A stretch of DNA of 5,008 bases from UBA3071 sp965369635. GTDB lineage: Bacteria; Chloroflexota; Anaerolineae; UBA3071. The notes below the pieces were generated by a model, which saw only the letters and a list, made by a program, of their open reading frames with translations, made no database searches and was not told the origin of the DNA. Every line of letters starts with the position of its first letter. Position 1 is the first letter of the stretch. Location of the stretch: positions 1 through 5,008 of the forward strand of contig CBDURC010000231.1 of assembly GCA_965369635.1 (NCBI GenBank). Reading direction: 5' to 3'. The position numbers and the translations under genes were made by a program. Of this stretch, positions 1-5,008 are shown in pieces.

Positions 1-142
1 CGTCCATGCCGGCGATGAGCCCGCCCTTGAGGACCTCGGACGGCGACAATCCCTGATCCAACGCTTGTTGGACCAACCCAGCGACGGATCCGTCGTCACC
101 ATTGTACAGATTTGTGGCGATCTTACCTAGAATCTCTGACAT
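1..142 (-). CDS. Methyltransferase-associated corrinoid protein, N-terminal part (runs off window)
   Basis: Only the first 47 codons are visible; the gene continues past the left edge. The translation starts MSEILGKIATNLYNGDDGS and contains QALDQGLSPSEVLKGGLIAG, followed by MD at the edge. The pattern of a helix, then a GLSP-x-E-x-L segment, then a GLIAGMD segment is typical of the helical cap (B12-binding_2) domain of MtaC/MtbC/MttC-like corrinoid proteins. In that family the cap covers the methyl group on a cobamide held by a following Rossmann-like domain with a DxHxxG motif. That second domain is outside the window, so cobamide binding is inferred. These proteins shuttle methyl groups between a substrate methyltransferase and an acceptor methyltransferase in the cytoplasm. 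The start is well supported: a perfect AGGAGG (complement of 150-155) sits 7 nt upstream of the ATG. It lies 179 bp downstream of the aminotransferase, so it may be co-transcribed or have its own promoter. The substrate specificity cannot be told. Confidence 0.8.
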   Translation of the reverse strand, partial: MSEILGKIATNLYNGDDGSVAGLVQQALDQGLSPSEVLKGGLIAGMD

Positions 143-321
143 GCACTTTCCTCCTGTGATCTGCTTATTACGTCCAACGATGTCGACCTAACGGGAACTC
201 CGGCGTCGGCCAACGGGCGAACAGAACATCACTGTAGGGGCGACCGGCCGGTCGCCCCTACTCAAACGCGAGGCCGTGCAGACGAGGCTGACAGCGCCAG
301 CGCGCGCACGCTATTCGCATT
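143..321. other. Intergenic gap between aminotransferase and corrinoid protein gene
   Basis: This 179 bp gap carries the corrinoid gene's Shine-Dalgarno sequence at its left end and a perfect 28 bp palindrome at 234-261. I see no convincing sigma-70 promoter reading leftward; a TAATAA-like hexamer near the corrinoid gene lacks a matching -35 box at 17 bp. There is no T-tract next to the palindrome, so it is not an obvious intrinsic terminator. The gap is long compared with the 22 and 37 bp gaps upstream, so the corrinoid gene may be a separate transcription unit. Confidence 0.5.
234..261. repeat. 28 bp perfect palindrome, copy 1
   Basis: The left half reads GTAGGGGCGACCGG (234-247), and the right half (248-261) is its exact reverse complement. 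As RNA or single-stranded DNA it could fold into a very G+C-rich hairpin of about 12 bp with a GGCC tip. A second copy with one mismatch lies at 1703-1730. The same sequence in two intergenic positions marks it as a dispersed palindromic repeat rather than a chance terminator. Neither side has a T-run. Possible roles, all inferred, are an mRNA-stabilising or attenuating hairpin, a protein binding site, or a passive palindromic repeat. Confidence 0.9.
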
Positions 322-1689
322 TCAGTCAAGTACTTCATCCACTGCCTGCTCGAGCACAGCAATGGATTCCCTGAGAGCTTCCTCAGAGATCACCAAAGGC
401 GGTGCGATCTTGACGCACTCACCGCCGATTCCGACGGGTGCGAACATCAGCAGCCCTTTCTGGAAGCAGGCCACATTGATCTTGACGGCTGTCTCGGCGT
501 CCGGCTCTTTCGTGCCCCGCTTGACAACCTGTATGCCGGCAACGAGACCCTTACCTTGGACACATCCAAGAGCCTCAGGATGCTTCCGTTGGATTCTCAC
601 CAGCTCAGGCATGAGGATCTCCCCCATCAAAGCAGCATGCTCGACGATCCCTTCGCCTAGCAGGACCTTGAGGTTCGCAACGGCCGAAACCACCGGCAAG
701 GGCGAGGCCGAATGAGTCGACGTCATGGAACCGGGAGCGTATATATTCATGATGTCCCGCCGTCCTATCACTGCGGACAGCGGCAGAGAAGATGTGATTC
801 CTTTTCCGCAAGCGATGAGGTCTGGCCTGATGCCATAATGCTCAAAGCAGAACATCTTGCCCGTGCGGCCAAAACCTGACTGCACCTCATCCATGATCAA
901 GACAGCATCGTGCTGCCTGCAGAACGCCTCCAGCTTCTGCGCGTATTCAACGGGGAAGAAATCAGGGCCGATCCCTTGGTAGGATTCCGACATGACGCCG
1001 GCGACATCCTGGGGAGCCACGCCCTTCTCGTCCAGCGTCCTCAGGAAGAGATCGAAGGACTGATCCTCGTTCTTGTAGCCATCGGGAAAGGGGACTTGGA
1101 CGAAAGATGGGTCACGGTCAACGATCCAGGTCTTGGATTTTTCCATCCCTCCTGCCAGTTGCGAACCCATGGTACGACCATGGAATGCATTATTGAAAGA
1201 GACCAAGTACTTCTTGTGAGGGCCATGTTTCTCCAGCCCGTAGGTCTTGGCAAGCTTGATGCAGTTCTCGCATGCTTCGCTGCCCGTGGTCAGTACAAAA
1301 GTCCGGTAGTTCTCCGGATCAGGGGAGAGTCCGGTCAGCATCTCCGTCAGCTCGGCCCTCTTCTCGTGTACGAACACATACGTGGCCAGAAGCCCTCGGT
1401 CCAAGATGGCACGCAAAGCGTCTTCGATTTCTCTTCGGCCATGTCCGACGTTGCTGATCAGCACGCCAGATGACCAGTCAATCCAGCGGTTGCCCCATCT
1501 GTCGCTGACGATGAACCCCTTCGCCTTGTGCCAGACAACGGGAGGTTGGCCCCACATGGACCTCGGCTCGGACCGCTTCAGTTTCTCGAAGACGGGCAGG
1601 GACTCAGGGACAGGCAGCTTGGTTTTGATAGTCCGGAACTTCGTCTCTACCTTGGGTACATCAACCGGTGTAAGATCATAAGTGGCCAT
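322..1689 (-). CDS. Class III PLP-dependent aminotransferase (4-aminobutyrate/acetylornithine aminotransferase-like)
   Basis: This 455-residue protein is full length for the class III (subgroup II, fold type I) aminotransferases, which move an amino group between an amine or omega-amino acid and a keto acid using pyridoxal phosphate. The visible family landmarks, in order, are: a WGNRWIDWSSGV segment near residues 65-76; the phosphate-binding TTGSEACENCIK near 134-145; FHGRTMGS near 169-176, with the PLP-stacking aromatic region; IMDEVQSGFGRTGK near 265-278, with D267 expected to bind the pyridine nitrogen; and LIACGKGI near 291-298, with K296 the expected Schiff-base lysine. Near 322-332 it has MTSTHSASPLP where many relatives have a THGGTFGGNP-like motif. 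The exact substrate is therefore not assignable. A strong AAGGAGG (complement of 1696-1702) lies 6 nt before the ATG and fixes the start. The gene begins 37 bp after the oxidoreductase, consistent with an operon. The Shine-Dalgarno directly abuts a palindromic repeat at 1703-1730, which could modulate its translation. A cytoplasmic enzyme is expected; no signal peptide is seen. Confidence 0.92.
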   Translation of the reverse strand: MATYDLTPVDVPKVETKFRTIKTKLPVPESLPVFEKLKRSEPRSMWGQPPVVWHKAKGFIVSDRWGNRWIDWSSGVLISNVGHGRREIEDALRAILDRGLLATYVFVHEKRAELTEMLTGLSPDPENYRTFVLTTGSEACENCIKLAKTYGLEKHGPHKKYLVSFNNAFHGRTMGSQLAGGMEKSKTWIVDRDPSFVQVPFPDGYKNEDQSFDLFLRTLDEKGVAPQDVAGVMSESYQGIGPDFFPVEYAQKLEAFCRQHDAVLIMDEVQSGFGRTGKMFCFEHYGIRPDLIACGKGITSSLPLSAVIGRRDIMNIYAPGSMTSTHSASPLPVVSAVANLKVLLGEGIVEHAALMGEILMPELVRIQRKHPEALGCVQGKGLVAGIQVVKRGTKEPDAETAVKINVACFQKGLLMFAPVGIGGECVKIAPPLVISEEALRESIAVLEQAVDEVLD

Positions 1690-1702
1690 GACTTGCCTCC
1701 TT

Positions 1703-1730
1703 GTAGGGGCGACCGGCCGGTCGCCGCTAC
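1703..1730. repeat. 28 bp palindrome, copy 2, overlapping a stop codon
   Basis: This copy has the same left half as 234-247 (GTAGGGGCGACCGG). Its right half has a single mismatch, G at 1726 where the palindrome expects C. The oxidoreductase stop codon TAG (complement of 1727-1729) lies inside the right arm. The AAGGAGG ribosome binding site of the aminotransferase begins at the next base beyond the left arm. In the mRNA the hairpin would therefore sit exactly between translation termination of one gene and initiation of the next. No T-tract follows, so readthrough is expected. Confidence 0.88.
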
Positions 1731-2998
1731 TGTCTCATCTCGACGTGCGGCTTCTCGCCGCCGACGATCTTGGCCCAGGCACCGTCGTTGAGGATCGACA
1801 GGCGCGCCGCTTCCGTGACCAGTTCGTTGATGGAGCTGTTCGCTGGCGTAGCGATGATGCCCTGCTGGTCCGTCTCCCTGATGATTTCCTGGCGTTTCAG
1901 GAGAGAGGCGGCGACATCCAAAGACGTCACTTCATCTTCGATGTGAGCGATCATGCTGATGGTCGCGGCAATGGAATCGTACCCATAGCCAACAGGCATG
2001 GCACCAGGCCCGCCGCTCCATGGGACCAGACGGTAGAAATCCGGGCTGACGTAGTTGTATCGTGAGCCTCCGCAGCCGATCTCATCCAGGTAGCAATGTG
2101 CTACGCCCCTGTACTGGTCATCGTGTTCAATCAGCCCTGCACCGTCTTCTCCTTCACAGTACATGACCAGGCACTGGTCATTGCTGCCAGCACCTGCATC
2201 GGGGTATCCCAGCCCGTTGATCACAGAGAGGAGCGCCCCGTTCTCGTATCGAACTCGGCCGTTCGCCCACATGTATCCCTCGTTGCCGTTGGGGAACTTG
2301 CCCTTGATGCCCGATACGGAGACCTCGACTGGCTTGAGGCCGGTGATGAAACAGACAAGATCCACATAGTGACATCCGACATACGTGAAGGGGTCGCTTT
2401 TGTCTGTGGTGAACCAATTCTGAAAATTGGAATGCCGATAGTAATAGGGCTCAATCATCTTGGCTTCGCCCATGACGAATTCGCCAAAATGGCCAAGGGC
2501 ATAACGACGCCTGGCCATGAGCGATCGACGGTCAAATCGCTTATGGTACTCCACCCCGACGAACAGTCCCTTCTCGAACGCCAGCCCCTCTATCTCGACG
2601 GCCTGAGCGTATTTGAGGACCAGCGGCTTGACGCAGAGGACGTGCTGATCGTTCTTCAGCGCTTCCATGACCACGGGATAGTGAAGCTGATCGGGCACGG
2701 CCACGACCACGGCCTGGCGGGAAGGCATTGCCGCCAGCACCTCCTTGTACAGGTCGGGGAGCATCTTGTCGGGAGCCTGCGAGAGGGATGGATAGGCATG
2801 GAAGTCTTGGCCAGGAAACGCCTGCAGCAACTCCCCGTTCTCCTTCAGATGCCGGAGAGGCGCATTGGTGAGGGCGCAGACGCTGATGTTCTTCACAACG
2901 CCCATTCTCTCAAGATGATAGATTGAAGGCAGGATCAGGTCGTTCGTGATCATCCCTCCACCAATGATGGTCACATCTACTGCTACTGGGTCGCTCAT
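1727..2998 (-). CDS. Gfo/Idh/MocA family NAD(P)-dependent oxidoreductase
   Basis: This 423-residue protein has the two-domain layout of the Gfo/Idh/MocA family. An N-terminal Rossmann fold begins with VDVTIIGGGMITND (about 7-20), whose GxG turn binds the dinucleotide. VVVAVPDQLHYPVVMEAL lies near 97-114, and the family's EKP lysine motif appears as CVKPLVL near 122-128, with K124 and P125 kept but the preceding Glu replaced by Val. EYHKRFDRR near 150-158 and YVGCHYVDLVCFITG near 206-220 follow, the latter giving H210 and D213 as likely catalytic-site residues. The family usually oxidises or reduces a hydroxyl or keto group on sugars, inositols or related polyols. At 423 residues it is longer than the common 330-390; the extra length lies in the C-terminal half. 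The start is supported by AAGGAG (complement of 3005-3010) 6 nt upstream. It follows the GalU-like gene by 22 bp and precedes the aminotransferase by 37 bp. Oxidation to a ketone followed by transamination is a reasonable but unproven joint role. The substrate is unknown. Confidence 0.88.
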   Translation of the reverse strand: MSDPVAVDVTIIGGGMITNDLILPSIYHLERMGVVKNISVCALTNAPLRHLKENGELLQAFPGQDFHAYPSLSQAPDKMLPDLYKEVLAAMPSRQAVVVAVPDQLHYPVVMEALKNDQHVLCVKPLVLKYAQAVEIEGLAFEKGLFVGVEYHKRFDRRSLMARRRYALGHFGEFVMGEAKMIEPYYYRHSNFQNWFTTDKSDPFTYVGCHYVDLVCFITGLKPVEVSVSGIKGKFPNGNEGYMWANGRVRYENGALLSVINGLGYPDAGAGSNDQCLVMYCEGEDGAGLIEHDDQYRGVAHCYLDEIGCGGSRYNYVSPDFYRLVPWSGGPGAMPVGYGYDSIAATISMIAHIEDEVTSLDVAASLLKRQEIIRETDQQGIIATPANSSINELVTEAARLSILNDGAWAKIVGGEKPHVEMRQ

Positions 2999-3020
2999 AG
3001 GCTACTCCTTCCGCGTAGAG

Positions 3021-3947
3021 TCAGTTCCATGCGGCGGTCTCCCTGCGTTGCTGCAGCTTCTGACGCAGGTAGCGGTCAACGAGATCGCCGTACTCTTCGT
3101 CCTCCAGGGCAAAGTCGATGAATGCTTTGAAATACGATTCGAAGTTGCCGATGTCGTAGCGCCTTTCGTCACCAACCAGTCGGACTGCTCTGACGACATG
3201 TCCCTCATTGATCATCAGTCTGATGGAGTCCGGCAACAGCAGCTCGCCCTCACCGCTGGGAGTGGTGCGAAGGATGGCGTCAAAGATGGAGGCGTCGAAG
3301 ATGTATCGTCCCGCCAGTGCCAGGTTGCTCGGGGCAGCCTCAGGACTGGGCTTCTCCACGATATCTGCTATCTCGAATTCATCTCCTGCTGTCCCCCGCG
3401 GCTTGACGACACCATATCGGCCAAGGTGCTCTCGGGGCAACTTCTCCACAGCAATGGTGGCGCTGGCCCGGTGAGCGCGATGTGAAGCCATCATTCTCAG
3501 AAGCAAGTCTGGTATAGTGCTCGCTCTGAGAATGGAATCACCCAGCGCGACGACAAAGGTACTATCCCCCACGAACTCGCGTCCCTGCAACACAGCATGA
3601 GCGGTGCCCAGTGGAACGCTCTGGCGCGTGTAGAAGAAGCGCACACCCAGGTCATCGCACGATACCTCCTGCACCACCTCCACCTTACCTCTGCTCAGCA
3701 ACTCTCTGATCAGCCCCTCATCGTGATCGAAATGGTCTTCGATGGAGCGCTTCGCTCGGCCAGTGACAAACAGCAGTTCCTTGATGCCGGCAGAGGCCAG
3801 TTCCTCCACAATATACTGGACAGTGGGCTTCCGCCCCACTGGCAGCATCTCCTTTGGTTGAGACTTTGTCGCCGGCAGGAGGCGCGTCCCCATGCCCGCT
3901 ACAAGGACAACCGCCTTCTTGATGACGCTCGCTCGCTCCTCTGTCAT
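3021..3947 (-). CDS. galU: UTP-glucose-1-phosphate uridylyltransferase (GalU family)
   Basis: This 308-residue enzyme is expected to make UDP-glucose and pyrophosphate from UTP and glucose 1-phosphate in the cytoplasm, supplying precursors for glycans and nucleotide sugars. The N-terminal nucleotide-binding segment KKAVVLVAGMGTRLLPATKS spans about residues 10-29 and continues into QPKEMLPVGRKPTVQYIVEE, the GalU hallmark. Later landmarks are VPLGTAHAVL near 111-120, ALGDS near 134-138 (the Asp that in the family helps hold the metal and sugar nucleotide), GRYGVVKP near 176-183, VEKP near 197-200, GEGELLLPDSI near 232-242, and RRYDIGN near 262-268 close to the C terminus. The length is normal for the family (about 290-310). 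The ATG at 3947 is preceded only by a weak AAGG-like site, so the start is less certain than those of its neighbours, though the sequence just inside matches GalU N termini. It is the first intact gene downstream of the promoter at 4424-4452 and is followed after 22 bp by the oxidoreductase. A related nucleotidyltransferase such as a dTTP-specific enzyme is less likely from the QPKEMLPV and YDIGN motifs. Confidence 0.93.
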   Translation of the reverse strand: MTEERASVIKKAVVLVAGMGTRLLPATKSQPKEMLPVGRKPTVQYIVEELASAGIKELLFVTGRAKRSIEDHFDHDEGLIRELLSRGKVEVVQEVSCDDLGVRFFYTRQSVPLGTAHAVLQGREFVGDSTFVVALGDSILRASTIPDLLLRMMASHRAHRASATIAVEKLPREHLGRYGVVKPRGTAGDEFEIADIVEKPSPEAAPSNLALAGRYIFDASIFDAILRTTPSGEGELLLPDSIRLMINEGHVVRAVRLVGDERRYDIGNFESYFKAFIDFALEDEEYGDLVDRYLRQKLQQRRETAAWN

Positions 3948-3980
3948 CGTGCCTTGCGCCTATCTCTCCAGGTACACCGT

Positions 3981-4018
3981 GCAAATCAGCAAATCGGCAA
4001 ATCACAAGTCGCAAATCA
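3981..4018. repeat. Short octamer tandem repeat in galU leader
   Basis: On the plus strand the units read GCAAATCA (3981-3988), GCAAATCG (3989-3996), GCAAATCA (3997-4004), a CAAGTC spacer (4005-4010), and GCAAATCA again (4011-4018). In the direction of transcription this becomes repeated TGATTTGC. The array ends 33 nt upstream of the galU ATG, within the predicted leader, and its outermost unit supplies the TGA that closes the decayed upstream reading frame (complement of 4016-4018). It has no spacer structure and is far too short to be a CRISPR array. The function is unknown; a simple-sequence expansion between genes is the plainest reading. Confidence 0.85.
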
Positions 4019-4034
4019 GTTGCGTGAGAAACTG

Positions 4035-4396
4035 TGGATATAGCAGCACAATACCGGTTGCGGGGCAGCGATGCCGTCTACGCTCAAGGCCCAAACCGCC
4101 TCCACCTCACCCAGGGTGAAGCGCAACGTGTTAATGCAATGCACTCCCACGTCCATGATCGCTCCGCCGCCGCCCTGGGTCGGATCTTGCCTCCAGTTAT
4201 CCGGCTGCGGAGGGTATAGGAAGCACTGGCCGGCCTGGGCCATGGTCACTTGGCCGATAGCGCCCTGTTCAACCAACTCCCGTGCCTTCTGATGGCGGGC
4301 GTTGAACCGCTGGTAGTAACAGACCGCGAGTTGCACGCCCTGCTGTTGGCGGCCTCGATCATGGCCCAGCACTCGAGGTGGACATGGCCACACCAA
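4035..4396 (-). pseudogene. Decayed internal fragment of a Gfo/Idh/MocA oxidoreductase
   Basis: The reading frame closing at 4016 contains VQLAVCYYQRFNARHQKARE, a GAIGQVTMAQAG segment, and GGGGAIMDVGVHCINTLRF, followed by GEVEAVWAL. These match the middle of a canonical Gfo/Idh/MocA protein, including the D-x-G-x-H catalytic-site pattern. Just upstream the homology continues in a different frame as HLECWAMIEAANSR, which should join GVQLAV. One missing G in the coding-strand GGG run (complement of 4338-4340) explains the break. The whole Rossmann N terminus (roughly 100 residues) and most of the C-terminal domain are absent. Near 4035-4085 another frame reads TGIVLLYPQF, resembling the family's TAIVLLRF strand, so a second frameshift is possible. 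No good start codon or ribosome binding site is present. It differs from the intact oxidoreductase at 1727-2998, so it is not a recent duplicate. It lies between the promoter and galU, so it would be transcribed as leader. A sequencing or assembly error could account for the frameshift but not for the missing ends. Confidence 0.82.
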
Positions 4397-4423
4397 CGAA
4401 TTTTCAGCTTCTATAACAATGCG

Positions 4424-4452
4424 AGTATAGCACAGGAAACGTGGCTTGTCAA
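4424..4452 (-). promoter_or_regulatory. Sigma-70 type promoter with extended -10
   Basis: On the minus strand a perfect -35 box TTGACA (complement of 4447-4452) is followed by a 17 bp spacer and a -10 box TATACT (complement of 4424-4429), which matches 5 of 6 consensus bases. The bases before the -10 read TGC, giving the TGn extended -10 element. Transcription should start near 4417 and run left through the decayed oxidoreductase fragment into galU and the genes beyond, giving a leader of about 470 nt. This is the strongest promoter I can see in the window and no intact gene lies immediately downstream of it. No obvious operator palindrome overlaps it. Confidence 0.85.
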
Positions 4453-4514
4453 AAAGGCGACACGACCTTCATGAAAGCCTGGCCTGGAACATGCTCCACC
4501 ACTCAGGCTAGCTC

Positions 4515-4611
4515 AGGTGCAACGCACTTCGGTTGTCGAATCAGTCTATTCCGAAGCGCGATTCGGTCAAGCAAACGGTCGAACATGGAGAGAATCAAGT
4601 GCGTTGCACCT
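4515..4611. repeat. 97 bp element with perfect 15 bp inverted repeats
   Basis: The left arm AGGTGCAACGCACTT (4515-4529) is the exact reverse complement of the right arm at 4597-4611, with 67 bp between them. The interior has a smaller inverted repeat CGAATC (4537-4542) and GATTCG (4560-4565), plus an overlapping CCGAA/TTCGG pair, so it could fold further. The flanks show an imperfect TAGCTCA (4509-4515) and TAGCTGA (4614-4620) pair, which is too weak and offset to call a target duplication. The form resembles a tiny non-autonomous transposable element or the two ends of a collapsed insertion sequence. The family is not recognised. Confidence 0.75.
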
Positions 4612-4672
4612 TGTAGCTGAGCAGGGTCACTCACTTTTCCATCGGATAGCTGGATTTCACAGCAGAGCAGGC

Positions 4673-4712
4673 GGAGAACACTGAGATTTGCTTGGTTTTC
4701 TCTGCGTTCTCC
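4673..4712. repeat. Imperfect hairpin, GGAGAAC/GTTCTCC type
   Basis: Arms GGAGAAC (4673-4679) and GTTCTCC (4706-4712) pair perfectly. After two mismatches around one pair, GAGA (4683-4686) pairs with TCTC (4699-4702), leaving a 12 nt loop. It resembles the dispersed GGAGAACxCxGAGA palindromic repeats I recall between genes in many environmental bacterial genomes; that resemblance is from memory. No T-tract follows on either strand, so a terminator is not supported. Confidence 0.6.
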
Positions 4713-4757
4713 ACGCTCTTGGCGGTAGATTGCCAGCGGCAGCCGAGAACTGAATGG

Positions 4758-5008
4758 CCCTTCTTGGGGTGCATTTCAGTTCTGGGGCAAACTTGCCATA
4801 ATCCATGAGATTGAGTGCCTTACATTCGCTTCAGGGGCAGTTTCTGGACATGCTACAAGCAGTTTGAGAACCTTTTGAAGGCCTTCTGCGCTCTTTCTGT
4901 GGGGTTTTCGGCCCAAGATCGGTGGTTTTGGCACGTTTTTCTAGACTGACGCCTCAGCCGATGTGCTTACGCAAAATTCGCCCCAAAGTGAAATGCACTC
5001 CCCTTCTT
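4758..5008. mobile_element. MITE-like element with 8 bp target-site duplication
   Basis: A 235 bp element (4766-5000) is bounded by imperfect terminal inverted repeats of about 30 bp. The left end reads GGGGTGCATTTCAGTTCTGG and continues GGC. The right end, on the minus strand, reads GAGTGCATTTCACTTTGGGG and continues C. They share GTGCATTTCA exactly and a later TGGGGC, with one-base gaps. Directly outside both ends is the identical octamer CCCTTCTT (4758-4765 and 5001-5008), as expected for an 8 bp target-site duplication. No transposase or other open reading frame lies inside, so it would need to be mobilised in trans. Families such as IS1595, ISL3 and IS256 make duplications of about this size, but I cannot assign one. 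The right duplication is the last 8 bases of the window. Confidence 0.75.

Larger units (their letters stand above)
4453..5008. other. Gene-free region made of repeat elements
   Basis: No credible coding sequence is present on either strand in this stretch of about 550 bp upstream of the promoter. It contains three separate inverted-repeat structures, listed individually: a 97 bp element (4515-4611), an imperfect hairpin (4673-4712) and a MITE-like element (4766-5000). The remaining sequence, such as 4453-4514 and 4612-4670, shows nothing I can name. The density of repeats suggests an insertion-tolerant spot between transcription units. Confidence 0.7.

Noticed and set aside
156..200. Promoter for the corrinoid protein gene (TAATAA-like -10 box)
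   Set aside because: The sequence 17 bp upstream is a poor match to TTGACA, so the call is not supported.
234..261. Intrinsic terminator after the aminotransferase
   Set aside because: The stem is strong but no T-tract follows in either direction, and the near-identical copy at 1703-1730 sits directly before a ribosome binding site, where termination would silence the next gene.
910..1473. Plus-strand open frame of 187 codons opposite the aminotransferase
   Set aside because: It lies wholly inside the aminotransferase on the other strand, with no recognisable motifs, so it is a shadow.
2096..2926. Long plus-strand open frame of 276 codons opposite the oxidoreductase
   Set aside because: It is fully antisense to a gene with clear family motifs and a good ribosome binding site, its translation resembles no family, and high G+C codon structure commonly creates such shadow frames.
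2946..3485. Plus-strand open frame of 179 codons spanning the oxidoreductase-galU junction
   Set aside because: It overlaps two well-supported minus-strand genes and has no recognisable domain.
3981..4018. Possible CRISPR array
   Set aside because: Units are 8 bp and essentially contiguous, without unique spacers of 25-40 bp, and no cas gene is nearby.
4034..4292. Small plus-strand frames over the oxidoreductase remnant
   Set aside because: They are antisense to sequence with clear oxidoreductase homology and show no motif or ribosome binding site.

Overview
The window looks like part of a bacterial chromosome from an uncultured, probably anaerobic lineage. The clues are a textbook sigma-70 promoter, strong AGGAGG-type ribosome binding sites, a moderately high G+C content, a methyltransferase-type corrinoid protein, and repetitive palindromes between genes. 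Chloroflexota (Anaerolineae-like) is my best guess from general style. No marker gene is present to prove it.

All recognisable genes lie on the minus strand, so the biological order runs right to left. An extended -10 sigma-70 promoter (4424-4452) sits upstream of a decayed internal fragment of a Gfo/Idh/MocA oxidoreductase (about 4035-4396, at least one frameshift). A short octamer repeat array (3981-4018) follows. Then come a GalU-type UTP-glucose-1-phosphate uridylyltransferase (3021-3947), an intact 423-residue Gfo/Idh/MocA oxidoreductase (1727-2998, 22 bp gap), and a 455-residue class III PLP aminotransferase (322-1689, 37 bp gap). After a 179 bp gap, the first 47 codons of a methyltransferase-type corrinoid protein (1-142) run off the left edge.

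A 28 bp palindrome occurs twice: perfectly at 234-261, between aminotransferase and corrinoid gene, and with one mismatch at 1703-1730, where it supplies the oxidoreductase stop codon and abuts the aminotransferase Shine-Dalgarno sequence. The two copies bracket the aminotransferase gene.

The right end (about 4453-5008) has no credible gene. It is a patchwork of inverted-repeat elements: a 97 bp element with perfect 15 bp arms (4515-4611), an imperfect hairpin (4673-4712), and a 235 bp MITE-like element (4766-5000) with about 30 bp imperfect terminal inverted repeats and an exact 8 bp flanking direct repeat that reads as a target-site duplication.

Functionally, GalU would make UDP-glucose, and the oxidoreductase plus aminotransferase suggest a dehydrogenate-then-transaminate sequence on an unknown substrate. 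The corrinoid protein suggests nearby one-carbon or demethylation chemistry. Whether these form one pathway cannot be decided from this window. I found no CRISPR array, RNA gene, or convincing undescribed defence or mobile system; the repeat patchwork and the unusual gene set are the most notable content.
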